A stretch of 64,000 nt of DNA from Henningerozyma blattae CBS 6284. Lineage: Eukaryota; Ascomycota; Saccharomycetes; Saccharomycetales; Saccharomycetaceae. Location of the stretch: positions 637,501-701,500 of the forward strand of contig NC_020188.1 in the NCBI RefSeq assembly GCF_000315915.1. The letters run 5' to 3'. Made by a program: the position numbers and the translations under genes. Of this stretch, positions 42,190-54,951 are shown in pieces. The notes beneath the pieces were generated by a model. It was not told the origin of the DNA and ran no database searches. It was given only the letters and a program-made list of their open reading frames with translations. Position 1 is the first letter of the stretch. The number at the start of each line of letters is the position of its first letter.

Positions 42190-42909
42190 ATGTCTTCGAT
42201 CATATCACAAGATATAACTACTTGTACCACAAACATTCCACCAAATTCTACTACTAATTCGCCTAGGGATCGACAAATCTTAGATGCTTTAAACAATGAT
42301 GAGCCTGATTGGCTGCTCACTTCTCCAAATAATTCGACCTCTGGCTTAAAAAGATTAAATCAACCCTTATTATTTCAAATATTAATGGTAGAAAATATTT
42401 CAATGTCCAAATTATCAATAATAGATACTATTAATTCAAATATAAATCCAAATTCAATTAAAGTAGATACTATGAAAAATAAAAATAGAAAATTAATAAA
42501 TCAAATCAATGATAATGATTCCAATATAAATGACGATCAAATAAATTCAAATAATATTTCATCTGCTAATTCCACTTTTAAATTAACTCTTCAATCAAAA
42601 TCAGGTAACATTTATTTTGCAACAAATTCTATTCCATTACCTTGGATTAATTGTCCCTTAGGCTCTAAAATTATTTTAAATAAAAATATCATTATCATTA
42701 ATGGTAACACTTTTTTAATAAAATCAAATTCAGATTTCACGTTCTTAGGAGGAATTATTATTAATTATAATGAAAACAAAGATTTAAAACAATTAAATTA
42801 TTTAAATTCAAAATTACAAAGATCTACAAATACAAATACAAATACAAATACAAATACAAATACAAATACACAATCCAGGAAAAGAAGACAATCACAAACT
42901 GTGGAATAA
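42190..42909 (+). CDS. RMI1: Rmi1, subunit of the RecQ-Top3-Rmi1 complex
   Basis: A 239-residue OB-fold protein homologous to yeast Rmi1 (241, YPL024W), which stimulates Top3 decatenation in the Sgs1-Top3-Rmi1 dissolvasome. Diagnostic stretches are IISQDIT at the N-terminus, LLFQILMVENISMSKLSIID, TFKLTLQSKSGNIYFATNS, LGSKIILN and FTFLGGIIINYNENKD. A perfect hexanucleotide repeat (ACAAAT, seven units, 42826-42867) adds a Thr-Asn run before the basic end SRKRRQSQ. The ATG at 42190 is preferred over an upstream in-frame TTG at 42172. It is convergent with MET12, as in S. cerevisiae. Confidence 0.92.
   Translation: MSSIISQDITTCTTNIPPNSTTNSPRDRQILDALNNDEPDWLLTSPNNSTSGLKRLNQPLLFQILMVENISMSKLSIIDTINSNINPNSIKVDTMKNKNRKLINQINDNDSNINDDQINSNNISSANSTFKLTLQSKSGNIYFATNSIPLPWINCPLGSKIILNKNIIIINGNTFLIKSNSDFTFLGGIIINYNENKDLKQLNYLNSKLQRSTNTNTNTNTNTNTNTQSRKRRQSQTVE
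42826..42870 (+). repeat. (ACAAAT)7 coding hexanucleotide repeat in RMI1
   Basis: Seven perfect ACAAAT units plus ACA encode alternating Thr-Asn near the C-terminus of Rmi1. In-frame length changes would alter the tail without a frameshift. Confidence 0.95.
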
Positions 42910-42981
42910 TAACAGACACAATAGAAACATTATTTTTCAGCATCGATTATCTATTTTTTTTCTTTTTCTTTTTTTTATTTT

Positions 42982-43150
42982 TTTTTATATCGATCTTTAT
43001 TTTTATTTTATTTTCAAATATTCCTGCATTAATATATTCTAGATCAAATGAAATCTGTTTCATACATATTGTACATAATTCAATAGCGTATTTGTAAATT
43101 TCATACCATTTATTATAGTTCAAAAATAAAAATAAAGATCGATATAAAAA
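42982..43150. repeat. inverted repeat with 28-bp perfect arms
   Basis: The left arm 42982-43009 and right arm 43123-43150 are exact reverse complements over 28 bp, centred on ATATCGAT, and pair less perfectly beyond on the T/A-rich outer side. The spacer is 113 bp. The repeat sits symmetrically between two convergent genes, so it would form a hairpin in read-through RNA from either side. Confidence 0.9.
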
Positions 43151-43175
43151 TAAAAATAAAAAAAAAACGTAAAAG

Positions 43176-43203
<28 letters not shown>
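43176..43203. repeat. (TA)n microsatellite
   Basis: About 14 TA units just downstream of the MET12 stop. Confidence 0.9.
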
Positions 43204-43207
<4 letters not shown>

Positions 43208-43231
43208 CCATGCATCATGCCATAGCTTTAT

Positions 43232-45991
<2,760 letters not shown>

Positions 45992-48900
45992 ATGAGTAGC
46001 TTATTTGTTCATGATTCAGAAGATGAAGAATTACAATTAGAACTATCTAGACAATTAGAGGAGTCAAATAATTCTGAACAAATTGCAGAGTCGTTTGAAA
46101 AGGATAAAATACAAGGGAGTGGAATCTTAAAAGAAACTAAAAAGTCATCAACCTTGACCAATCTTCATGAAGAACTTGATTCAAGAGTCATTGTAGACCA
46201 ACCATTATATCCACTCATACCAAATGCTCCCTTACAAGATGTTAGTTTAAAACCAAATATCGATGACATTAGGCCAGTCAATCTTATTTTAAATTTGCCT
46301 TTAGATTTCCAGCAAAAAATTGTGGAGAATGTTTTAATATCAGATAACCCATTGTTAATCATTGGGAAGGGATTAGGTATCAACGCCATTGTAGCTAACT
46401 TACTTCATGTTTTATCAACGCCGACAGTCATTAATAAGCAACGAAAAAGATCATTAGTTTTAGTGTTAAATGCTAGTATTGATGACAATCGTATCATTTC
46501 CGAACAATTACAAGAATTGAACTGGCTAGCTGAAAGTAATTATGAGTCAACAAATAAACTCAGTAACTTAGCTGAAATTATAGATAATGAAAGGCCGTTT
46601 AATGTAGTAACGGCCGACTCGTTGAGTGTAGAGAAAAGACGTCAACTATACTTATCAGGGGGGGTTGTTAGTGTAACATCAAGAATTTTGATAGTAGATT
46701 TACTGTCCGGTATTGTACATCCAGATAATATCACAGGTATGATTGTCTTAAATTCAGAAACTTTAAAAGAATATTCAAATGAATCCTTTATTTTGGAGAT
46801 TTATAGATCTAAAAATAAATGGGGATTTATTAAAGCATTTTCAGAATCCGCAGAAGCATTTACCATGGAATTTTCTCCATTAATGAAAAAGATGAAAGAT
46901 TTACGTTTAAAAAATGTTTTATTATGGCCTAGATTTAGAGTTGAAATTTCATCTGCCCTTAATATAGTTAAAGAAAAAGAAATAAGTAAAGTTATTGAAG
47001 TAAGAATTTCACCAACAAATTCAATGAATCAAATACAATTTGGATTAGTAGAATGCTTGAAGAAATGTATTGCTGAACTGAATAGAAAAAATCCTGAATT
47101 GGCTCGTGATTGGTGGACTCCAGAACATATGTTAGAAAACAGTTTTTTAAAATCAATTGACTCTGTAATGATGCCTAACTGGCATCGAATCTCCTATGAA
47201 TCAAAACAATTAATCAAAGATATAAGATTTCTAATAAACTTAACTAAGGCTTTATTAACAACTGATGCGGTAGATTTTTATGAGGAAATCCAACTCAGTC
47301 TAGATGCAAATAAACCATCAGTTTCTAGAAAATATACTGAGTCACCTTGGTTAATGGCTGATGAGTCACAATTAGTAATATCATATGCAAAAAAGAGGAT
47401 ATTTAACAAAAGTGAATACCTTTTGGAAGAACTTCCTAAATGGGAGCAATTGAAGGATATATTAGAAGATATTGAATATAATAAATTGCATCGTAATATT
47501 CAAGGGCCAACACTTATAATGTGTTCAAATAATTACATATCATCTCAATTATCAAGATTATTGAGCTACTCTCATAAAAAAAATGGTATTAGGAAAATGA
47601 TGATGCGTAAGTTACAAGTTTACAAGCAAAGAAGAGAAGAAAGATTAAATATGGTGAAAGAATTGAAAAATAAGGAGATACAATCTACTCAACTAAATGT
47701 CAGTACAACATTTGCAAAAGAAAAAATTGTAACAAAGCGTAGAAGAACAAGAGGGGCAGCCGCCGTAGCAGCTGTTGAACGCCTGCGAAGTGCAGGGATT
47801 GGCGAAAGCATTGATGAAATCATTGATGATTTCGATTATGAAAGGGAAACTGTATATGAACAGGATGATAATATCCTGTTCATATCCGAAGAAAATGATG
47901 ACGAACTATATTTCCTCGATGAGGATGAGGTATCTCGAACAAAGGCTACAAATATTACCAAAGAAATTTGGGAAGAACGTGTTTCTGAATTTGAATATAT
48001 TCCAACGTCAGATGAAGTAATAATTGAAAAATTTGCGAACATTAATGATGTTTCGTTTTTACAGGAAATAATGCCTTCCTTTATTATTATGTATGAACCT
48101 GATTTAACCTTCATAAGAAAGGCAGAGTTGTACAAAAAAATCAATCAACACAATTCTCCTCAAATATATTTCATGTATTACGGTGATAGCATAGAAGAAC
48201 AAAACTACCTAACTTCAATTAAAAGAGAAAAGGACGCTTTTTCGAAGTTGATTAGAGAAAATGCAATGCTTGCACATCATTTCGAAGCTGATGAAGATCT
48301 ATCTCACTTTAAAAATTTGGCAGAGCGTAAATTAAAATTAAACAGGTTAAGGAGATCAAATACTAGAGTTGCAGGAGGTCAAGCTGGTTTACAGGATTAC
48401 ACCCAGGATATTGTCATTGTAGACTCCCGTGAATTCAATGCTTCTTTGCCAGGTTTACTGTTTAGATTTGGTGTTCGAGTAATTCCATGTATGCTTACGG
48501 TTGGTGATTACATTATCAGTCCTGATATTTGTATAGAGAGAAAATCTATTTCAGATCTTATTGGGTCCTTACAGAATAATAGATTAATATCACAATGTAA
48601 AAAAATGTCAAAACATTACAAATATCCTACACTTCTCATTGAGTTCGACACAAATCAATCTTTTTCATTGGAACCATTTAGTGAAAGAAGAAATTATAGG
48701 AACAATCAATTATCTACAACTCATCCCATCTCTTCAAAGTTATCACAAGATGAGATTCAGATGAAGATCTCAAAGTTAGTAATTAAATTTCCTAACTTAA
48801 AAATTATTTGGTCATCTTCCCCTCTTCAAACTGTCAATATCTTACTTGAATTGAAGCTAGGTAGAGAACAGCCTGATCCCAACCTATCCATGGATATTGG

Positions 48901-49174
48901 GACAAGAACTAAATCATCCAGCAAAGATCAATCAAAATCATCGAAAGAAAATGATCTTACAAGGTTATTACAGATTCCAGGTATTTCTGATATTGATTAT
49001 TTTAATATAAAAAAGAAGGTTAAAACATTTGCAAAATTAAAGAAATTATCGGAGGCACAACTAGCTGAAATGCTGGGTGACGTAAATCTAGCAGAGAAGA
49101 TTAACACTTTCTTGGTTATGGAGAATGAAGAGTTTGCTAAGGATGGAGATCTGAATCTATTTAACAGTATATAA
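45992..49174 (+). CDS. RAD1: XPF-type endonuclease Rad1
   Basis: A 1060-residue homolog of yeast Rad1 (1100, YPL022W), the catalytic partner of Rad10 in nucleotide excision repair and single-strand annealing. The degenerate SF2 helicase part spans about residues 95-600 (NLPLDFQQKIVENVL, TSRILIVDLLSGIVHP, SKNKWGFIKAFSE). The ERCC4 nuclease domain near residue 820-900 has VDSREFNASLPGL and the active-site ERKSISDLIGSL (ERK-x3-D). The helix-hairpin-helix region that contacts Rad10 follows (LLQIPGISDIDYFNIKKKV). The acidic N-terminus SEDEELQLEL parallels yeast. The ATG at 45992 (MSSLFVHDSEDEE) is used; the upstream frame has only TTG. Confidence 0.96.
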   Translation: MSSLFVHDSEDEELQLELSRQLEESNNSEQIAESFEKDKIQGSGILKETKKSSTLTNLHEELDSRVIVDQPLYPLIPNAPLQDVSLKPNIDDIRPVNLILNLPLDFQQKIVENVLISDNPLLIIGKGLGINAIVANLLHVLSTPTVINKQRKRSLVLVLNASIDDNRIISEQLQELNWLAESNYESTNKLSNLAEIIDNERPFNVVTADSLSVEKRRQLYLSGGVVSVTSRILIVDLLSGIVHPDNITGMIVLNSETLKEYSNESFILEIYRSKNKWGFIKAFSESAEAFTMEFSPLMKKMKDLRLKNVLLWPRFRVEISSALNIVKEKEISKVIEVRISPTNSMNQIQFGLVECLKKCIAELNRKNPELARDWWTPEHMLENSFLKSIDSVMMPNWHRISYESKQLIKDIRFLINLTKALLTTDAVDFYEEIQLSLDANKPSVSRKYTESPWLMADESQLVISYAKKRIFNKSEYLLEELPKWEQLKDILEDIEYNKLHRNIQGPTLIMCSNNYISSQLSRLLSYSHKKNGIRKMMMRKLQVYKQRREERLNMVKELKNKEIQSTQLNVSTTFAKEKIVTKRRRTRGAAAVAAVERLRSAGIGESIDEIIDDFDYERETVYEQDDNILFISEENDDELYFLDEDEVSRTKATNITKEIWEERVSEFEYIPTSDEVIIEKFANINDVSFLQEIMPSFIIMYEPDLTFIRKAELYKKINQHNSPQIYFMYYGDSIEEQNYLTSIKREKDAFSKLIRENAMLAHHFEADEDLSHFKNLAERKLKLNRLRRSNTRVAGGQAGLQDYTQDIVIVDSREFNASLPGLLFRFGVRVIPCMLTVGDYIISPDICIERKSISDLIGSLQNNRLISQCKKMSKHYKYPTLLIEFDTNQSFSLEPFSERRNYRNNQLSTTHPISSKLSQDEIQMKISKLVIKFPNLKIIWSSSPLQTVNILLELKLGREQPDPNLSMDIGTRTKSSSKDQSKSSKENDLTRLLQIPGISDIDYFNIKKKVKTFAKLKKLSEAQLAEMLGDVNLAEKINTFLVMENEEFAKDGDLNLFNSI

Positions 49175-49397
49175 TGTGTACGTATATGTATTATTAAATA
49201 TTTTGTGCCAGCCTAGCTCAGATTTTAATGGGTTGCATATTTAATTGTTCAGCTTAATTTAATATTTCAATTCGTTTTGTCCACTCCAGTTCAAATTTCT
49301 GTCATCATTGGACGAAAGCGGGTTAATAAAAAATTATACATTCCATAAAAATAGATGCTTAATATGTATATTATACAAAGAGACACAATATTTTACT

Positions 49398-51161
49398 ATG
49401 GCAAGACCAATTGACATTAACAAATTACTAGCTACCAAAAGCAAAAAGGAAAATATTACAGGAAATGAAGTTATAAGGAAGCCTATTTCTTCACGGAACT
49501 CTACAATAATATCTACCTCTTCAAATCAAGCTAGTTATCCTGGAGATTATGAGAACCTACAATTCAAACCGAAGAAAAGGATCGCCATTGATTCTGGGGA
49601 GATGCCATATCAAAATAAGGATTCAAATGTTTCAAATCATATACCTAAGAAAAGGAAATTTCAATTTGAATGGGAAGAGGAGGAAGATTCATCTATAAAT
49701 TATAAACCTATAGTGAGCGTAGAATATAACAGGCTGTTTAAAAATATAAATTCATCAGAACTTGATACCCTTGAGAGAGCTTATATTGGTAAGCATTGGT
49801 CTGAAAAATCATGGGAAGAGATGACAGATCGTGATTGGAGAATCTTTCGTGAAGATTTTAATATAAGTACAAAGGGAAGCAACGCTGAGCAGCCACTTAG
49901 ATATTGGAATGAAAAAGGATTGATGCCTGACATTGTTTTAGATATAATAAAGAAAGAGCTTAAATTTGAGGAACCGTCAGCCATCCAACGTGTTGCAATC
50001 CCGAATATATCCTCCAAGAAGACTCCAAAAAGAGATTTTCTTGGAATTGCATCCACTGGTTCTGGTAAAACATTGGCCTTTGTACTTCCTATTATTTGTT
50101 CCTTAATAAAGTCTTCTCCAAGAATACCTTTATTAAAAATTAAAAATGGTCCTAAGGCCTTAATATTAGCTCCAACAAGAGAATTAGCTCAGCAGTGTCA
50201 GCAAGAAGCTTCTAACATTTTAAAATATATATTTGAAAGAGATCCCTCTCTAAACTTTAATTCAGTCTCTGTAATAGGTGGGCATTCAATCCAAGAACAA
50301 CTTCAAGATTTGAGAAATGGAGCTGATATATTGATTGCCACCCCAGGCCGTCTAATTGATGTTTTGGAATCCCATATGACGGTGTTTAGCGATCTCGACT
50401 TTCTTGTTCTAGATGAGGCTGACCGAATGGTTGATTTAGGATTTGAAGACCAATTACTAACCATTCTTACACATATACAAAAAGCATCAACAATCTTAAA
50501 TATTCAAACTATTATGTTTACAGCAACGATGTCACCCAAGATTGAAAAAATTGCGAATCGGTATTTAAAAAAACCTGTATATGCTACAATTGGTAATGCG
50601 ACTTCAACAGAGCCTCAAATTGAACAAATTGTAGATTATGCAGCAAATGAAGATGTGAAATTTAAAAAACTATTAGAGTATGTTTCCAATTTTCCATCAC
50701 CGATTATTATTTTTATTAATTATAAACGAACTGCTGATTGGTTAGTAGATAAATTTTACCAGGAAACAACTTTTAGAGTGACAACCATACATGGTTCGAA
50801 ATCTCAGGAGCAAAGAGAACAAGCTTTGAATAATTTGCGCAGTGGAAAGGCTCATATCTTGATTGCTACGAATGTAGCTGCTAGGGGTATTGATATTCCA
50901 AATGTATCTTTGGTCGTTAATTATCAGATGCCTCTCAAATTTGAAGACTATATACATAGAATTGGTAGAACTGGTCGTGCATCTCAAAAAGGTACTGCTG
51001 TTACTCTCTTGGGTAATGAAGAAGATAGTCAGATTATTGAGGAGCTGTATAGGTATATGAAAGAGCATGACGTAACAAAATCAAATAACTTTCCTAATTC
51101 TATCTTAAAATTATATGATCTTGTAAATCACACAGACATGAGGGACAATATTATATATTAA
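49398..51161 (+). CDS. PRP28: DEAD-box RNA helicase Prp28
   Basis: A 587-residue spliceosomal helicase, one residue shorter than yeast Prp28 (588, YDR243C). It drives exchange of U1 for U6 snRNA at the 5' splice site. The N-terminus MARPIDINKLLA equals the yeast start. Motifs: Q motif with PSAIQRVAIPN, ASTGSGKT, PTRELAQQ, TPGRLIDVLE, LDEADRMVDLGFEDQ, FTATMSP, ATNVAARGIDIP and HRIGRTGRA. The ATG at 49398 replaces a non-ATG upstream opening at 49308. RAD1-PRP28 adjacency joins chromosome XVI and IV neighbours; PRP28 belongs with the TRS23/VHS1 block. Confidence 0.95.
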   Translation: MARPIDINKLLATKSKKENITGNEVIRKPISSRNSTIISTSSNQASYPGDYENLQFKPKKRIAIDSGEMPYQNKDSNVSNHIPKKRKFQFEWEEEEDSSINYKPIVSVEYNRLFKNINSSELDTLERAYIGKHWSEKSWEEMTDRDWRIFREDFNISTKGSNAEQPLRYWNEKGLMPDIVLDIIKKELKFEEPSAIQRVAIPNISSKKTPKRDFLGIASTGSGKTLAFVLPIICSLIKSSPRIPLLKIKNGPKALILAPTRELAQQCQQEASNILKYIFERDPSLNFNSVSVIGGHSIQEQLQDLRNGADILIATPGRLIDVLESHMTVFSDLDFLVLDEADRMVDLGFEDQLLTILTHIQKASTILNIQTIMFTATMSPKIEKIANRYLKKPVYATIGNATSTEPQIEQIVDYAANEDVKFKKLLEYVSNFPSPIIIFINYKRTADWLVDKFYQETTFRVTTIHGSKSQEQREQALNNLRSGKAHILIATNVAARGIDIPNVSLVVNYQMPLKFEDYIHRIGRTGRASQKGTAVTLLGNEEDSQIIEELYRYMKEHDVTKSNNFPNSILKLYDLVNHTDMRDNIIY

Positions 51162-51329
51162 TCTATAAAAGTAGGTAAACAAGAATTTTTAGAGGTTCTA
51201 TTTTTTTATAGGATATTTATCTTGCATCGTTGTAGCTGTGAATATAAAATGGTTTATGTATAAATGGTTTGAATGAATATGGTTATCTTATTGTTAAGTC
51301 CGACGGGTTATAAATTGAATATAGAGAAA

Positions 51330-52250
51330 TTAAGACTTAAACTCTGAAGACCTCCTAAACTTAGCCCTTACTTTTTCTAGCACAATATCATCAAATATAG
51401 GTCCAAAGGAGGACTTTGAATCTTGGAGTTCTAGTCTTCTCTTTTTCAAAACAGTATCATTATCCTGCTCTTTATTTATTACGTTAATCATTGCATTTAG
51501 TGCCGTCTTTGCTTGCTCTTCGCGCTCTCTCTTTTGAGCCGCAGTGTCAGGATCATCATTAGCCCATTTAACTAATAAGCCTGTACCTTCATTTCTTTCA
51601 TCCCATTCTTTATCGGACGGAATCAGTAATGTTTGATTGGACATTACTTCCTTGGCAAACTCTGCATTGCATTGGTTTTTAAATTTTATGAATGCACAAT
51701 TTTTATTCTCTAGATACCTTAATCTATCTAAAAGTCCCAACCTAGAAAACATATATCTTAGACGGCTTTCAATTTGAGACGGTTTTAACTCCTTGTTATT
51801 TATTGCACCAGTTATTCCACCAATATAGAGGGTTCTATTTTTTTTTCTGAATGATCCAATACCACTCATGTCATCTCGATAATCGGCAAATTTCTCTCTT
51901 CCAAAACAATCCAATATATCAGACTTCATTAGCAATGCTATAGAATCAGAGTCTTCTGGAATATGATGTTTATATTGGCATTTTTTCCCCAAAGAACACA
52001 TTCCTTTTGCAAAATAAAGACAAAAAAATACATTACTACTCTTATCACCTAAGGTGATCCCAGAATGGCTTGAAGGTTCTAGACGATACTTGTTCACAAA
52101 CCTTCGGTTACCTGTATTACCTTGTGACCATTTATTGTACCAAACATTAAAGGTAAGGCCTGTTTGTGGCGGAGTCGAGGACGGGAGGTCTTTTTCATTT
52201 ACCTGAATTATTGCAGACTTATCTTTCCAACTTTTAGTAGCTTTACTCAT
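51330..52250 (-). CDS. CWC2: spliceosome factor Cwc2
   Basis: A 306-residue homolog of yeast Cwc2 (339, YDL209C), a component of the NineTeen complex that contacts U6 snRNA and the catalytic core. Domains: a Torus/CCCH zinc finger (FCLYFAKGMCSLGKKCQYKH, with three Cys and one His) and an RRM from about residue 140 (TLYIGGI, CAFIKFKNQCNAEFAKE). Further matches are LTFNVWYNKWSQG, DCFGREKFADYRDDMSGIGS and TGLLVKWANDDPD. The C-terminal tail is shorter than in yeast. The ATG at 52250 is clear. It is convergent with PRP28 and separated by 168 bp. Confidence 0.94.
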   Translation of the reverse strand: MSKATKSWKDKSAIIQVNEKDLPSSTPPQTGLTFNVWYNKWSQGNTGNRRFVNKYRLEPSSHSGITLGDKSSNVFFCLYFAKGMCSLGKKCQYKHHIPEDSDSIALLMKSDILDCFGREKFADYRDDMSGIGSFRKKNRTLYIGGITGAINNKELKPSQIESRLRYMFSRLGLLDRLRYLENKNCAFIKFKNQCNAEFAKEVMSNQTLLIPSDKEWDERNEGTGLLVKWANDDPDTAAQKREREEQAKTALNAMINVINKEQDNDTVLKKRRLELQDSKSSFGPIFDDIVLEKVRAKFRRSSEFKS

Positions 52251-52563
52251 ATTCTATTAATTTTCATTAACCATTTAGGTAATATAAGTTGAAACTCAAT
52301 TATATTTATTTACTAGTTTTTTCAAATATTGTTGGTACAAGAAATGATTTCGCTCATCGACTTAAGCATACAAAAGGTAAAGCTTAGTCTCAAGTGTGAA
52401 ATGTATTTCTCCGAAACCCAAAAGTATCATTTTCAACGAATTTCAAAACAAACGTATAATGCGACTTTAATTTTATTTTTATTTAAAAATTAGTTAGCTA
52501 AATAAATAAAATATTTACTAGCACATTACTTTCAATATTTAACTAGTTTTAGAATTGGTTTAT
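52251..52563. other. CWC2 promoter / 3' flank of the Gag-like gene
   Basis: 313 bp, AT-rich. A TGTTGGTACAAG at 52328 looks like an LTR start, but nothing else supports one. No other feature was seen. Confidence 0.45.
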
Positions 52564-53901
52564 TTAAATAAATTCATGGTGTTTTCTGTCTTTTGAGCTA
52601 TAACACAAGCTTTGCTCAAGATTTAATGGGTACATTCCACATATTGGGCAAATACGATTTTCCATAAACAGTTTAACAATTTGAGATCTAGTAAAATTTC
52701 CTGATATTGAGACATGGAATGATTTCTTATTTGCCTTCAAAGCTTTGATATAACGATCAACAGTTTTTGTAGAATATATTCTTTTTGCTACCTCAGGATA
52801 AACTTCCTTATTTTCAGGGCAAAGTCCGCGCTCTTCTTGTACCATACAGAGTTGTGAATTATTTATCTCAGTATTTTCTTTCGGCTCATCACTAACTTTT
52901 AAAGACTTAGCTAGAGCAGAGTTATCAAGTGCATTCTCTTTTGACAAATTTGAAGTGGCAGCATCTTTCATGTCATCTTTATAGTTATCCGAATTTGAGT
53001 TAAATTCCCTGAACAGACTTAATAATGATTTTATATTCTCTAGAGGTTCTATATTTTCTTTAAGGGATGTTTGTTTGATGGTTTTCATTAAATGTAACTT
53101 GAATTTTTCTGAGGATACTGGTATTGATCCATCGTGTGTTTTAATTGTCAATAAAAATCCAAAGAGACATACGGGAATTAAAAGTTTTGAGTATTTTTCA
53201 TATGCCTTATCTAAATTTTGCAAAAATACTTCTCCTTTCTTTTGCATTAAATCTTCATCTCCAAAATAGTTTAGTAAAATAAACGTATCATCAAATTCTT
53301 TCTTCAATGAATTATTTTGTGCTTCCTCTAGCTCGTGCGTTTTTTGTCTAATTTCATCATCCTTAGTTTTATAGATATCGCTAATAGTTTTCAAAATGTC
53401 TGTACAATTTAAATCGTACAGAGATTCTCTTACTTGGACATCTTCTAACGAATTTCTAATTCCAGTTGTAAATAAATTTTTGAATATCATACATATTGCT
53501 ACTTCATTTGCATTGTTATAATCTACTTTATTCTCATTGAATGCGATTGTCAAAAAAGGATTAGTTTCACAGATAATTGCAACACTTTTTTTCCAGATTA
53601 AATAGTTTGAACCATCAGCTTTCAATTTTGGTAATGCATCTAAGTTATATTTCAAATAGGTATCGTTTGAACATTTGTAAGCATATTGCAAGCTTTCGCA
53701 AGAATATTTACTTGTTGTATCAACTTTTTTTAGAATATCATTTTTATCCCCCTTGTTAATCTCAGATTTCTGATCTTGAGAATTTAGTTCTTCTAGTCTC
53801 GTTTGTTCAGCTAATGGAATTGAAATTTTAGCATCATTAGTTGTAAAAATTGTGTCTGAAAATTTTTGAAGTATTAAATTTTGATTTTCTCTTTCAATCA
53901 T
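52564..53901 (-). CDS. Ty1/copia Gag-like protein with C-terminal zinc-finger-like motif (copy A)
   Basis: A 445-residue predicted protein, the downstream member of a tandem pair. Near residues 90-105 it has LPKLKADGSNYLIWKKS, which matches the copia-type Gag signature (DGSNY-x2-WK), followed by a helical region like that of the Gag capsid. A charged linker of about 60 residues follows. The end carries CPICG, then a further Cys and a His pair (LCYSSKDRKHH), a possible zinc finger that could replace the nucleocapsid knuckle. No protease, integrase or reverse transcriptase lies near it. The frame also opens 12 codons earlier with TTG; the ATG at 53901 is chosen. Length, a single long frame and a diverged but alignable neighbour suggest a maintained gene. 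Its function is unknown. Confidence 0.65.
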   Translation of the reverse strand: MIERENQNLILQKFSDTIFTTNDAKISIPLAEQTRLEELNSQDQKSEINKGDKNDILKKVDTTSKYSCESLQYAYKCSNDTYLKYNLDALPKLKADGSNYLIWKKSVAIICETNPFLTIAFNENKVDYNNANEVAICMIFKNLFTTGIRNSLEDVQVRESLYDLNCTDILKTISDIYKTKDDEIRQKTHELEEAQNNSLKKEFDDTFILLNYFGDEDLMQKKGEVFLQNLDKAYEKYSKLLIPVCLFGFLLTIKTHDGSIPVSSEKFKLHLMKTIKQTSLKENIEPLENIKSLLSLFREFNSNSDNYKDDMKDAATSNLSKENALDNSALAKSLKVSDEPKENTEINNSQLCMVQEERGLCPENKEVYPEVAKRIYSTKTVDRYIKALKANKKSFHVSISGNFTRSQIVKLFMENRICPICGMYPLNLEQSLCYSSKDRKHHEFI

Positions 53902-54951
53902 CTCTCGATTGGAAGGTACTGTATATGTAATACACAATGGTTTGACTGGTTCAAAATTTAATCAAGCTGTTCCTGAAATAGCACGTAAAAGGTCGTTAAA
54001 AATTATCTCGTCCAACTTATAATGATTTAAGTATAATTCCTAACTGGGTACCTTATTTCGATTTTTGTGTACGGGAATTGCCACAAAGTTATTCATTTTT
54101 GTGTTAAATAACTTTATTGGTTATACAAATATTTAGTCTAATTATTTCTATAAATATCTTAAATAAATACTATACATCTACTTTTCTCTATATGCCATAT
54201 GGTTCTGCCTGGTATAGGCTTTGTCACTATTTAATATTTTGATAATCCTTAACTATGGAGCATTATTGCCGAACTGTTTCAACTGAAGAAAGATATATAT
54301 CTATAGATTTGTTTGTTCCTTTAATTAGGTAGTTATCCTTATTTAAGAGTACTGTATCAAAATTTCACCAATATTTTACGAATCAAAGTTTGAGCCTCTA
54401 TGAATAATTTTTCAGATAGATGTGGTTCTACTATTATATTTAATCTACTCTACTGTGATTGACCTTTTAGTCTCTTTTTGTTTTACTACTCACCATTTCT
54501 CAGGGTATTTTTTTCTCTACATAGCTCATATTTCAAAGTTAAATAAAATTGTCAAAGTCTAAGGTGGCTTTGTAGGCCAATGGCGAATGGCAAAATCTAA
54601 ATATGACACAAAATGGAAAACCACTAGTGAATGCTTCTGTTTATAGTTTTTAATTTCATTATGACATCTAATGTTTTAATTTTTTTATATTTACCAAAAT
54701 ATTAATTATTCAATTAGATAGTATTGGTAAGTAAAAAGTGTAACTACAAGCTCTTTAAAATCCAAAGTTAAATGATACCTGACCCCGTCCAGGATTTCTA
54801 TTTTCAAAAATGCTACCCATTGTCATAAGGTTTTCTTAGTGGGTAGTATTACGGTCATAAAAAATAAATTATACTATTCAATTTATTGAAATTTGGTTAC
54901 ATTAATATAAAAATTAATTGTATTTGTTACTGTATATATACTACTTAACTG
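53902..54951. other. spacer between the Gag-like genes
   Basis: 1.05 kb without a credible gene. No LTR was recognised. A stem-loop ATGCTACCCATT/AGTGGGTAGTAT at 54810-54849, just after the end of the upstream Gag-like gene, could mark its 3' end. Confidence 0.5.
54810..54849 (-). terminator. stem-loop after Gag-like copy B
   Basis: Arms of 12 bp pair at 10 positions plus two G-T pairs, loop 16 nt, about 100-140 bp beyond the stop codon at 54952. A role in 3' end formation is only a suggestion. Confidence 0.25.

Larger units (their letters stand above)
42910..43231. other. convergent 3' region RMI1/MET12
   Basis: 322 bp between the convergent stop codons. It holds a long inverted repeat (arms 42982-43009 and 43123-43150) and a TA microsatellite at 43176-43203. 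No gene was seen. Confidence 0.7.

Noticed and set aside
52405..52440. CDEIII-like TGTATTTCTCCGAAACCCAAAA
   Set aside because: Spacing of the motif differs from the canonical element and no CDEI or AT-rich CDEII precedes it.
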